Part shown: positions 37,775-46,444 of the stretch, in pieces
How the letters are laid out: the number at the start of each line of letters is the position of its first letter
How positions within the stretch are numbered: position 1 is the stretch's first letter
Assembly: GCF_000516555.1 (NCBI RefSeq)
Contig: NZ_AZSJ01000004.1
Coordinates: 422,504-486,503 of the forward strand
Reading direction: 5' to 3'
Source of the DNA: Afipia sp. P52-10
Lineage (GTDB): Bacteria; Pseudomonadota; Alphaproteobacteria; Rhizobiales; Xanthobacteraceae
Length of the DNA stretch: 64,000 nt
Notes under the pieces: model-generated
The model's database searches: none
Told to the model about the DNA's origin: nothing
The model's input: only the letters and a program-made list of their open reading frames with translations
Program-made: the position numbers and the translations under genes

Positions 37775-38907
37775 CGCACAATCATCTTCTGCAGACCCAG
37801 CCCTCGCAGCACCTGCGTCCCCAGATCGATAAGCGCCATGCTGTGGCTGTAGTCGCGGTAGGTCTTGTTCGGACCCTTCAGGAGCTCCTGCATTTCCGGA
37901 ACGGTCATGTCGAGCTTGGTAGCGACATACTCAAAATCCTGCCGCATGGACTCTTCATCGTAAGCCGGCTGCGCGATCTTCTCCAACGCCTCATCCCGCG
38001 ACAGCTGCTTGGTGAGGATCAGACTGGAGAAATGCGCGCGCCGCTTGTCATAGCCAAACTTCGTCGGCAGCCAGTACCCCTCATAGAAGCGAGTGAAGCG
38101 TGATTCATAATGTTTGTGCGCGTACTTCTGCCAGCCGAACTTATCGGCAAGCTCCTGCATGGCCTCATCCTTAAGATAAGGAAAATTGTTCAGCGGCTTG
38201 ACGACCCGCATCCCCTTAACGAACCGATAGTAGATCTTGAACTTGAAGATATCCGCCATCGGAAACGTCGAAAGCGGCCGCTCCCCAAATCGGCGATGAA
38301 TATCCTTCAGCTGCCGCAAATCAGATGCGTGATAGTGCCATTCGAGTGGCTCTCGCACACACTCGGTCGAATAGTTGGCACCGGTGATGACGTACTTGAA
38401 GCCATGTTCAGCTGCAAAATTGTACAGCGCGGCAAAGAAAGCGTGATCCTGCGGCGTATCGAGATGCGGGACCTGCGCCTTGAAGAAAGCGCGTTGCAGA
38501 TCCTTCATCTCCTCCCAATTGACGACTTCGGTATGAAGATCAAGGCCGAGACCGTCGACCATTTTTTCGATGTTGTTGACCGACTGCTGGGAATTCCATC
38601 CGGCATCAACATGGAAAATCAGCGGGCGCAGCCCCAGCTTCTCCTTGGCGAGATAGGCAACGTAGGAGCTATCAACGCCGCCGCTGACGCCGATAATACA
38701 GTCGTGATCGCGATCCTTTCCTTCCTCGCGTATCCCGGCCGCTACGGCCAGCATCTCCCGCTCTCCGCGCTCGTCCGGATGCCAGTTCGGCAAGATATTG
38801 CGATGATAATTATTGCAGTAATCGCACCATCCACGCTTGTCGAACGTGATGTTCGAATCTGACGTGTCCATGATGCAGTTGGTGCAAATACAGTATGCTC
38901 GTGTCAT
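37771..38907 (-). CDS. lfnA: N-acetyl sugar amidotransferase (LfnA/WbuX/WbpG family)
   Basis: PP-loop ATPase that activates the sugar N-acetyl group so that HisH-derived ammonia makes an acetamidino group. 378 residues: N-terminal zinc-type cysteines CICTNCIMDTSDSNITFD and CDYCNNYH, PP-loop IIGVSGGVDSSYVAYLAKE, and YVITGANYSTECVREPLEW. LfnA (P. aeruginosa O12), WbuX (E. coli O145) and WbpG (O5) are relatives; fnlABC and wbuB immediately downstream point to the first two, hence L-FucNAm. First gene of the run, with a 250-bp gene-free gap upstream. Confidence 0.9.
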   Translation of the reverse strand: MTRAYCICTNCIMDTSDSNITFDKRGWCDYCNNYHRNILPNWHPDERGEREMLAVAAGIREEGKDRDHDCIIGVSGGVDSSYVAYLAKEKLGLRPLIFHVDAGWNSQQSVNNIEKMVDGLGLDLHTEVVNWEEMKDLQRAFFKAQVPHLDTPQDHAFFAALYNFAAEHGFKYVITGANYSTECVREPLEWHYHASDLRQLKDIHRRFGERPLSTFPMADIFKFKIYYRFVKGMRVVKPLNNFPYLKDEAMQELADKFGWQKYAHKHYESRFTRFYEGYWLPTKFGYDKRRAHFSSLILTKQLSRDEALEKIAQPAYDEESMRQDFEYVATKLDMTVPEMQELLKGPNKTYRDYSHSMALIDLGTQVLRGLGLQKMIVR

Positions 38908-39156
38908 TGTCGCTCGTCAGACCTTCATCTTGCATTTAAGGCCAGCTCGGGTCGCAGCCCACGCTATTTGATACCCGTCTTTCTAGCCCGACTTTGTTCG
39001 GCACGACAGCCAAAATGGCTGCCAAATCATAATCAAAGCAGCACCACCCACAGGCGATCCGGCGCAAATTGCCCGCCTCCCTCTCATCAAGAACATGATT
39101 CCTGGTGCCAGCACTGCTACGGAATCCAGACCGGTGCTCATTCCGAAATCCTAGCA

Positions 39157-40236
39157 TCAACGGAACGCCCCCAAAATTGAAGCAATCTCATTCGCGGCAT
39201 ATCCGCTCCCGTAGATGTTCGGGACATCGGTCGGAAAGCTATGCTCGCGCAGGGCTCTTGCGATCGCATCGACGTCTGCCCCCACCAGCCTGTTAAACCC
39301 CCCGTCAACAAGCTCAACCCACTCCGTCTCCTCACGCAAAGTCGCGCACGGAACCCCGTGGAAATAAGCCTCCTTCTGTACGCCTCCACTATCCGTGAGG
39401 ATCATGGCCGCATTTCTCTCCAGCCACAGCATGTCAAGATAGCCAACAGGTTCTACTATCTCGATCGCCGCAGACGGCTGAAGCCCGAACTCGGATAACC
39501 GCTTACGCGTACGCGGATGCAACGGCAAAATCACACGCATCGCGCTATGGGATAACCCTTCGAGAATTTGCCTCAGCTTCTCCGGGTCATCGGTGTTCTC
39601 TTTGCGATGCACCGTCGCCAACGCATAGCGCCCGGGAGAAACATCGAGCGCTCCAAGAATTTGCGACCGGCGCGAAGCGACGTCAGTGAATATCCTCACC
39701 GCATCGAACATAACATCGCCGACGTGCTTGACTTTCTCGCCTCTGATCCCCTCCTCGTCGAGGTTCTTCAGGGCGGCAGGAGATGGCGCAAACAGAAGGC
39801 TTGAGAGATGATCCGTTAGAACACGATTGATTTCTTCGGGCATTCTCCGATTGAACGAACGCAGTCCGGCCTCGACATGAACAATCGGTATCTGCATCTT
39901 GGCAGCGGCGAGCGCGCCAGCGAGTGTCGAATCTGTATCGCCGTAAACCAGAACACAGTCGGGACGCTCCTCGTCCATCACCCGTTCGAGCGCTTGCAAA
40001 GCGCGCCCGGTATTTTCACCATGAGAGCCGCCCCCAATTCCAAGATTGAACTTGGGCGCAAGAATATCGAGCTCGTGGAAGAAAACGTCCGACATGTTGT
40101 TGTCAAAGTGCTGTCCGGTATGGACCAATACCTCGTTCATGTCTCCATGATCTCTCAGAGCACGACTGACCACCGCCGCTTTCACGAACTGCGGCCGAGC
40201 ACCTACTACCGTTAGAACCCTCGTGATCGACGGCAT
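39157..40236 (-). CDS. wbpI: UDP-GlcNAc3NAcA 2-epimerase (WbpI-like, WecB fold)
   Basis: Non-hydrolysing 2-epimerase, 359 residues from the ATG at 40236 (MPSITRVLTVVGARPQFVKA; GAGCGG upstream). It has HTGQHFDNNMSDVFF, LVYGDTDSTLAG, HVEAGLRSFNRRMPEEINR and LTDSGGVQKEAYFHGVPC. Because a complete wbpABDE set is in the cluster, the best role is C2 epimerisation of UDP-GlcNAc3NAcA to UDP-ManNAc3NAcA. A plain UDP-GlcNAc 2-epimerase role cannot be excluded. Confidence 0.85.
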   Translation of the reverse strand: MPSITRVLTVVGARPQFVKAAVVSRALRDHGDMNEVLVHTGQHFDNNMSDVFFHELDILAPKFNLGIGGGSHGENTGRALQALERVMDEERPDCVLVYGDTDSTLAGALAAAKMQIPIVHVEAGLRSFNRRMPEEINRVLTDHLSSLLFAPSPAALKNLDEEGIRGEKVKHVGDVMFDAVRIFTDVASRRSQILGALDVSPGRYALATVHRKENTDDPEKLRQILEGLSHSAMRVILPLHPRTRKRLSEFGLQPSAAIEIVEPVGYLDMLWLERNAAMILTDSGGVQKEAYFHGVPCATLREETEWVELVDGGFNRLVGADVDAIARALREHSFPTDVPNIYGSGYAANEIASILGAFR

Positions 40237-40315
40237 CAAACCGCTCGCGAACATTTACAAAGCATTGTCACACCAAAAAACCGAACACAGCGAAAAACAT
40301 CGCCACCGCCGCTCA

Positions 40316-41743
40316 TCACAACAGGGAGAACGCCGCAGCCCCGACCTTCACGCCCAGAGCAAGCACGGCCCAAATACAAACCACCTTCGATGAGGAGAGC
40401 AGTTCTCGCGCAACGCCTGACCAGCTCGAATGAACCACCATCAACACCACAACGAGATATGTGCCATAAAACAGAAGGCCTGATACGGCATAGGCCTCCG
40501 ACAACAATACCGCAGGCACGACAACAACGGCTCCGACTCTGAGAACCAAGCCGAATATTTGCAGCAAGAGCGCAAAGCGCTGCTGGTTCGTAACGTGTAG
40601 CGCCATGGACACCGGGCTCGCGAGGAATTGCATTGCAAACCAGGGCGTCATCCATGCCATCAGCGTACCGGCACGTCGCCACTCCTCGCCAAAGACTTTC
40701 GCTGCAAGATCGGGCGCCAGCACCCCTCCAAAGATCAATGGGCCAATGCCGGTTCTGATCAACGATCCGCACACCTGCACGGTAAAATCACCGAGTCGCC
40801 CGAGCCTGTACTCAGCCGGAGCCTGAGAGAGATACACCTGAGCGATAGCGCTACCAAGAATACTCATGGGCGCCTGCATGACCGTCAGCGCAAGAAGCAG
40901 GAATCCGGCTTCAGCATGCGCCGCCATTGCCGCAATCATAACGATGGGTAATTGGATCGCCGCAACGTTACAGAGCGCCTCTAATGCGGAATATTTCGGA
41001 AATCGATGATACTGCGAAAACATCGCACGCATACCCGACCAGGACAGCGCCTCGAACGTTTTTACGCCACGGACAAATCTGCACCCCAATCCGCAACAAC
41101 CGACGGCGCCGTTCAGCACGGGCCCAACCACCAACCCGAACGGGGTTGCGTGAAGCCACCCCCAACCGGCTTGCACTCCCGCAGCACCAGCCGTTTGCAC
41201 GATACGGTTCTTCGCAATCAGACCGAAGCTCTTCCCGCGCACAAACCAGAATTGCAGCGCGCTATACGCGCTAACAAAGAGAACGCCAATCGGCAACAGC
41301 CACAGATGCCTCTCAATATCCGGCTGCCCGAACCATCTGAAAACCGACGACGGCACGGCAAAAATGGCCAAAAACAACATCAGCGAGACTGCACATGCGC
41401 AGAGCAACGCAAGCCCAAGCACATTGATCGCGTCGCCGTCCTTCTCCGGGATAGCCACAGCAACATCGAAGCGCAAACAAGCCGAGACTGAAAAGATCGA
41501 CAAGAGACTGGTGAATACCGCAAGCACACTGAAATCACCCGGCGTGTAGAGACGCGTCAGAACCGGCAAGGCCAATGCCGAGATCGCAGCTGCAAGGCCG
41601 GCTCCTCCAACCAGCACACCCACAGCGCGAACGAAAGCACGCGCCCTTAGCTCTTCCAGGAACTTGCGGATCAAGAGAGAGACCTCCGCTAGCACGTATG
41701 CGCGCAGACCGTCAGAGCTAGATCCAGCGACTCGCTCACTCAT
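40316..41743 (-). CDS. wzx: O-unit flippase, Wzx-like polysaccharide transporter
   Basis: 475-residue MOP/MATE-type membrane protein with about 12 to 14 hydrophobic segments, beginning GVLVGGAGLAAAISALALPVLTRLYTPGDFS, the usual start of Wzx-like proteins (LxLPxLTRLYxPxDFG). It would flip undecaprenyl-linked repeat units to the periplasm. The ATG at 41743 lies inside the end of the winged-helix gene (8-bp overlap) with GGAG in front, so the two are coupled. Only flippase in the window. Confidence 0.9.
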   Translation of the reverse strand: MSERVAGSSSDGLRAYVLAEVSLLIRKFLEELRARAFVRAVGVLVGGAGLAAAISALALPVLTRLYTPGDFSVLAVFTSLLSIFSVSACLRFDVAVAIPEKDGDAINVLGLALLCACAVSLMLFLAIFAVPSSVFRWFGQPDIERHLWLLPIGVLFVSAYSALQFWFVRGKSFGLIAKNRIVQTAGAAGVQAGWGWLHATPFGLVVGPVLNGAVGCCGLGCRFVRGVKTFEALSWSGMRAMFSQYHRFPKYSALEALCNVAAIQLPIVMIAAMAAHAEAGFLLLALTVMQAPMSILGSAIAQVYLSQAPAEYRLGRLGDFTVQVCGSLIRTGIGPLIFGGVLAPDLAAKVFGEEWRRAGTLMAWMTPWFAMQFLASPVSMALHVTNQQRFALLLQIFGLVLRVGAVVVVPAVLLSEAYAVSGLLFYGTYLVVVLMVVHSSWSGVARELLSSSKVVCIWAVLALGVKVGAAAFSLL

Positions 41744-42374
41744 CAGCTCCAGTCCGATCAGCATGCAAGTTCAACAGGCTCGGCACCAGGACCCGGCCGC
41801 GATCAAAATACTTCCGAGCCAACTCGAGCGTCTTTCGCGAATGGTGCAGATCTGTAACCACAACCGCATCGACTTCACCGGCCGCAGCGTCGAATGACTG
41901 AACTACGTGCACGCCGACGAATTGCTCGGCTTTTATATCCGGGTCGACGACCATGACGATGTTGGCGCCATGCTCAATGCCACAGATGATACAAATCTCC
42001 GCCAGATCTGAACGGCCTGCGAGCGCGATTCGGCGAAAACCACGCATCCGGGCCTCTGCCAACACCGCGCCGCAATCGGCCTTAGATCGGCGAAAAAATT
42101 CAAGCGAATGGCTCAAATAGCTCACCGTCAATCGGGACTTTTCGGCAAACCCCTTCGAGGTGAGATAATAGGCATAACGCCGCGCAGGAACCTGCCTAAC
42201 CTTGACCAAACCTTTGTTAATGCAACGCTTCAGGTAAGCATTGACCAATCCCAAGGCCACGCCGATATCTTGCGCAAGACGGCGCTGACTCTGCGCACCA
42301 TCTCGCTCGATGGAAACCAGCAGATCCAGCACCACCTTTGCTTCATCCGGGTCTATTTTCGGCGCAATCGACAT
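41736..42374 (-). CDS. Winged-helix regulator fused to a sugar-binding-like domain, linked to surface polysaccharide genes
   Basis: About 212 residues. The N-terminal 80 residues are a MarR/ArsR-like winged helix (LVSIERDGAQSQRRLAQDIGVALGLVNAYLKRCINKGLVKV, seen in two adjoining parts, with the wing PARRYAYYLTSKG). The rest resembles a small Rossmann domain (FRRIALAGRSDLAEICIICG; DAVVVTDLHHSRKTLEL), as in CapD N-terminal CoA-binding folds. Proteins of this build accompany EPS/LPS loci in Bradyrhizobium relatives. Start ATG 42374; a GTG at 42389 is possible. Paired operator-like palindromes lie 45-95 bp upstream. It overlaps wzx and may autoregulate and control the flippase operon. Confidence 0.8.
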   Translation of the reverse strand: MSIAPKIDPDEAKVVLDLLVSIERDGAQSQRRLAQDIGVALGLVNAYLKRCINKGLVKVRQVPARRYAYYLTSKGFAEKSRLTVSYLSHSLEFFRRSKADCGAVLAEARMRGFRRIALAGRSDLAEICIICGIEHGANIVMVVDPDIKAEQFVGVHVVQSFDAAAGEVDAVVVTDLHHSRKTLELARKYFDRGRVLVPSLLNLHADRTGADE

Positions 42375-42418
42375 CCGGCCCGCAGTCACCTTACCCCGTG
42401 CACGAAGCCTGATAGACT

Positions 42419-42467
42419 GTTCACGCCATGAACGTCAACAGCGTTCATCACGTGAACGCTGTTGACG
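42419..42467. promoter_or_regulatory. Twin GTTCA-N5-TGAAC operator-like sites and 15-bp inverted repeat
   Basis: GTTCA-CGCCA-TGAAC (42419-42433) and GTTCA-TCACG-TGAAC (42443-42457) have identical arms and spacing, 24 bp apart, just over two helical turns. The second is the core of a perfect 15-bp inverted repeat, CGTCAACAGCGTTCA (42433-42447) with its complement at 42453-42467. They lie between the divergent winged-helix gene and the initiating transferase, where a shared operator is expected. Confidence 0.6.
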
Positions 42468-42671
42468 GACCGGTCGCAGTATGATTGCCGCCAACTGATA
42501 ACGGCCCGTCCAACGACTGGGAAGGGCGCAGTCCAACCGCGCAAGAACGACGATTACGACGGACTAGAAGCGAGAACTCCTCTCGTCTCAGGCATCCCAT
42601 CGAATGATGAGATCCGATCGCCAATCGGTGTTGCAAGTTCAGCACCCAGCAGGCAAACCATACCGCACCAC

Positions 42672-43256
42672 ATGCGGCCCAATAACATCGAGCCTGCCGT
42701 GAAACGAACGTTCGACATACTTGCTGCGACAGCGGGATTGCTGGTTTGCACGCCTATCATCTTCATTATGGTCATTCTGATTCGTCGAGATTCCGAGGGG
42801 CCGGGGATTTTTGCGCAGGAGCGGGTTGGCCGCGCCGGCCAGGTATTTCGATGCTACAAACTGCGGACCATGACATTTGGAACGCCAAACGTTCCGACCC
42901 ATCACTCAACAGCTGCGCAAGTCACCAAAATGGGGCGCTTTCTTCGTCACACTAAACTCGACGAATTGCCTCAGCTATGGAATGTGCTGAAGGGGGAGAT
43001 GAGTCTCGTCGGCCCGCGTCCTTGTCTGCCCACCCAGACCGAGCTTGTTCACGAGCGATCGCGCCGCAACGTACTCTCCTTGCGTCCAGGCATTACCGGT
43101 CTCGCCCAGACCCGTGGAATTGACATGTCAGACCCGGTTCGCCTCGCCGAAACCGATGAAGAATATCTGCGTCAGCAGAGCTTTTTGCTCGATATGAAGT
43201 TGCTTTATCAAACTGCCTTTGCTGGCTCCGGCCGAGGCGACAGAGTCCGAGAATAA
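42672..43256 (+). CDS. Initiating undecaprenyl-phosphate sugar-1-phosphate transferase (PglC/WreU type)
   Basis: Small monotopic PGT that puts the first sugar-phosphate on undecaprenyl phosphate. From ATG 42672 it has 194 residues: membrane entry KRTFDILAATAGLLVC, then QERVGRAG, KLRTM, LPQLWNVLKGEMSLVGPRP and LRPGITGLAQTRG. The frame is open back to 42462, but those residues look non-homologous; no strong RBS decides. It faces away from the regulator gene. With WbpM/WbpV-like enzymes it could load QuiNAc or its 4-keto form, as WreU does. Confidence 0.9.
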   Translation: MRPNNIEPAVKRTFDILAATAGLLVCTPIIFIMVILIRRDSEGPGIFAQERVGRAGQVFRCYKLRTMTFGTPNVPTHHSTAAQVTKMGRFLRHTKLDELPQLWNVLKGEMSLVGPRPCLPTQTELVHERSRRNVLSLRPGITGLAQTRGIDMSDPVRLAETDEEYLRQQSFLLDMKLLYQTAFAGSGRGDRVRE

Positions 43257-43323
43257 AAGACAAGAGTACGCAGCATTGTATTGGTGGCGCCAGCGTGCAC
43301 GACCAACTCGTTATTCCGCTTTA

Positions 43324-44649
43324 CTACGCCGCAAGCAGCTCCAGCAACCGGATGAAACCGTCGCGCCAACCATAGTCCGGCGCCAGCGTGTGTGTATGCC
43401 AATTCACACTCGCCTCACCTCCAGTTACACGAACCTCATCGATCCAGCGAGCCATCGACGCCTGTCTCTCCACGGCATCGAGACGCATGTAATCGTAAAA
43501 ATGCGAGTCCATGAAAACCATGGGGATAGCAAGAATCTGCAACGGACGCTCGCGATCCGCATCCCATGGATTGAAACGAAGAGCCGCGCCGCAACGAAAA
43601 GCAGGCCGGTCGTTAAATCCGAGGGTCGAATCAAGCTTGAGCCCCGCGGCGGATTGAGCAGTCCATGTCTTGCGCCAATCGAAACGGAGCCAATGCTGAC
43701 GACAGCGCACCACAGAGGTTCCGGTTGCCTGAACGAGGCGCGCCAACTCCTCAGCGATACGCGAGGAATCATCGTAGCTATCAAACGAAGGATGAAGGCC
43801 TACCGTCCACCCGCCATCGAGAAGGAAACGGATCTCAGGCCTCAGCTCGGCTTGCGTAACGTCGTAGCCAGGGTCGACCAGCATGCGGCGCAATGAGCCG
43901 CGCTTCAAGCCTGGAGCTCCACCGTAGAAATGAAATGTACTTCGCAATCCGAAGGTTGTCTCCAACTTCCGGACGTCATCGATTTTACGATAATCTGGGC
44001 TAGTCGTTGCAAAGTAGAGCGCATGACGAGCCCGCCGTGCGGCCTCCTGCCCCTGCAAATGAAGAGCTGCTCGACCAGCATTGAACAGGTGAAAAGCCGT
44101 CTGCTTTGAACGGATCTCGAATGTCTTCGAGATCGCATCCACGTCGTGCGTGAGATCAATCTTCGCGACCGGCGTCTGAACAAAGAGCCGAACCTCGTCG
44201 GACTGCGTCGCCCTCGCCGCCATCCTCCGTAAGAGGAGAAACATGCGGTTGACCCAAGCCCGATCATACAATCGGACATCCACCTCCTTAGTGAGGAAAG
44301 AGTAGGAGGACGTCAGCCCGACCGGTTCTTGCCCTCCCGACAGAAAGAAAAAGGCCGCCATGATCCAATTGCAACGATCAAATTCCGGCCCAGGCCCTTC
44401 GGCGATACTGCTGCAATCGACCAACAAAGCAGACTTCTCGCCGACGCCTATGTCCGCCGCCCAATCCGGCAGCTCGACCATGGTGCACTGGCGAGTCGCC
44501 TCGCCTGTGATCACAGGCATCGGAAGCTTAGCGATCAAGTCGCGCAATCTACCCGGCCAATAGCGCGCACCGGCGTCCAGAACCCATTCCCGGCGCGCAT
44601 TCAACCGGGCTGAACTTGCAGTATCGTTCAGTTCAACGCTCGCATGCAT
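43324..44649 (-). CDS. Polysaccharide-deacetylase-like protein
   Basis: 441 residues. The second half looks like a NodB-type carbohydrate esterase fold: [13 protein letters not shown] (metal-binding Asp in THDVD, about residue 172), the histidine-containing [31 protein letters not shown] and a late [12 protein letters not shown]. The first 160 residues are a distinct domain seen in large deacetylase-like proteins of O-antigen loci. No signal peptide, so it may act on cytoplasmic intermediates or as an N-deacetylase giving a free amine for the formyltransferase nearby (inference). Opposite strand to the module that follows. Confidence 0.75.
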   Translation of the reverse strand: MHASVELNDTASSARLNARREWVLDAGARYWPGRLRDLIAKLPMPVITGEATRQCTMVELPDWAADIGVGEKSALLVDCSSIAEGPGPEFDRCNWIMAAFFFLSGGQEPVGLTSSYSFLTKEVDVRLYDRAWVNRMFLLLRRMAARATQSDEVRLFVQTPVAKIDLTHDVDAISKTFEIRSKQTAFHLFNAGRAALHLQGQEAARRARHALYFATTSPDYRKIDDVRKLETTFGLRSTFHFYGGAPGLKRGSLRRMLVDPGYDVTQAELRPEIRFLLDGGWTVGLHPSFDSYDDSSRIAEELARLVQATGTSVVRCRQHWLRFDWRKTWTAQSAAGLKLDSTLGFNDRPAFRCGAALRFNPWDADRERPLQILAIPMVFMDSHFYDYMRLDAVERQASMARWIDEVRVTGGEASVNWHTHTLAPDYGWRDGFIRLLELLAA

Positions 44650-44878
44650 CGCAACTACACTCGGGGCTCAAGATGATTATGACGCTGAAAACATGGACAA
44701 GTCGGTCCAGAGATCATCAGCCTAGGGACCTGCTATACTGCGCATTTTACAAAGTATCACTCAATTTGAGGGCGCGGGGGCGTCTTTGGGCAGTATTGTA
44801 CGGCCATCATCTATAATGTAACGGCAGAGAGGAACCAGCAGCAGTACGCTGCGCCGCCATCCGAACGTGTAGGACGCC

Positions 44879-46444
44879 ATGCCCCACCCCGGCCATGATC
44901 GACAGGTGTATGAGCGCGAGATCCATGCCGTACTGCCAAGAGTCCTCGCATTGTTCGATGACAACCCGGTCAGCAACACCCGCGGTACGGCAGATAGACT
45001 TTACTGGTCATGGAAGCTGATCGACTATCCAAATGCGACCCCGCAAGGACTTGTTCACGGACTCGCCTTGCTGATCGCGGCAGGAAAGCTCCCTTGGAAT
45101 ATCAACCCGTCGACAATCCTCGAAAGGATAGATGCCGCGATTGATGCTGCGTCAAGACAATGCGCCTCGAACGGAAGCCTCGTGGAAGCCTTCCCTCACG
45201 AGGGATCATTCTGCGTCACCGCTCTTGTCGCCTATGATATTCTTTGCTGCATAGACATCCTGGAACCTCACATCGAACGCTCGCGCTCGATCAGGTGGCG
45301 CAACTGCGTCGCACCAATGATAGCGTTCTTGATGAAGGCCGACGAAACACACGCCATCATCTCCAATCACCTTGCCACCGCATCCGCCGCGCTCTTTCGG
45401 TGGTCCGAAGGCGGTGACGCGCGTGCAAAACAACGAGCTGAGGATCTTCTTGGCGTCATTCTCAAGAACCAATCCAGCGAGGGCTGGTTTCTAGAGTACG
45501 ACGGCGCAGACCCAGGATATGAAACGTTGGGACTTGGTTATTTGGCGGACATCTATGGCCGCCACCCCTCGAAAGAGCTTGAGACTGCTCTAGAGCGGTC
45601 CTTGCAATTCATTCGTTACGCCGCGCACCCAGACGGCTCTTTCGGGGGAAGCTACGGCAGCAGAAACACTCGCTTCATATATCCGGCGGGTTTCGAAATT
45701 CTGGCATCCTCTCTGCCCGTAGCAGTCGCGCTGGCCGCGTTTGCGAGGAACAGCATCGCTACGCGCAGTATCCCCGTCCTGTCCTCAATGGACGATACAA
45801 ATCTTGCACCGATGTTTAACGCCTACTGCCGTGCCTTAAGCGCGCCGACATTCGTCGATTCCCAACAGCTTCTTCTACCCCACCAGACAGCGAATACTTG
45901 GCGAAAGAGCATGCCAAAATCCGGACTGACCATCGATAACGGACCGGGTCACTATACAATAGTTTCGTCGTTCAAAGGCGGCATCGTCTACCATTTCATG
46001 AAAGATAGAAAGACCAAGCCACTGCTGGACGCAGGAGTTGCTGTTGTTGCGAACGACAAGATTTACACTACCCAAGCATTCAATCGCAACAACCCCGTCA
46101 CGATACGCGACGATCAGCTGGTTATCGAAGCAGAGTTCGCAGCGGTGATCTCCGAACAGCAAACGCCGTTGACGATGATCATCCTGAGGGGATTGTCTTT
46201 AACGGCATTCCGCATTCGCCCGCTGCTCGAACTTTTCAAACGAATGCTCGTCCGCCGTCTTATTACGGGAAAGAAGACAATAGATCTAAAGAACCGTCGA
46301 ATTATCACATGGGGCGCGGACTTGACTGTTCATGACGAACTCATTGGGCCTATCGATGCAAAGCGAATTCCGCTCACAAAGCCATTTCGAGCGATCCACA
46401 TGGCGAGCAGCGGGTACTGGCAGATAGGCGACGATCGCACATGA
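44879..46444 (+). CDS. Alpha/alpha-toroid protein, heparinase-II/III-like or hydrolase-like, function unknown
   Basis: 521 residues with no signal peptide. Residues 20-310 are helical repeats of the six-hairpin toroid type (LYWSWKLIDYPNATPQG, AIISNHLATASAALFRW, EGWFLEYDGADPGYETLGLGYLADIY, DGSFGGSYGSRNTRFIYPAG). The C-terminal 180 residues look beta-rich, as in polysaccharide lyases of the heparinase II/III type. No full catalytic signature can be asserted. Its stop overlaps the next gene by 4 bp (ATGA), so it is part of the aminotransferase/GT2/AsnB unit. Could be a glycosidase, lyase or epimerase. Confidence 0.6.
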   Translation: MPHPGHDRQVYEREIHAVLPRVLALFDDNPVSNTRGTADRLYWSWKLIDYPNATPQGLVHGLALLIAAGKLPWNINPSTILERIDAAIDAASRQCASNGSLVEAFPHEGSFCVTALVAYDILCCIDILEPHIERSRSIRWRNCVAPMIAFLMKADETHAIISNHLATASAALFRWSEGGDARAKQRAEDLLGVILKNQSSEGWFLEYDGADPGYETLGLGYLADIYGRHPSKELETALERSLQFIRYAAHPDGSFGGSYGSRNTRFIYPAGFEILASSLPVAVALAAFARNSIATRSIPVLSSMDDTNLAPMFNAYCRALSAPTFVDSQQLLLPHQTANTWRKSMPKSGLTIDNGPGHYTIVSSFKGGIVYHFMKDRKTKPLLDAGVAVVANDKIYTTQAFNRNNPVTIRDDQLVIEAEFAAVISEQQTPLTMIILRGLSLTAFRIRPLLELFKRMLVRRLITGKKTIDLKNRRIITWGADLTVHDELIGPIDAKRIPLTKPFRAIHMASSGYWQIGDDRT

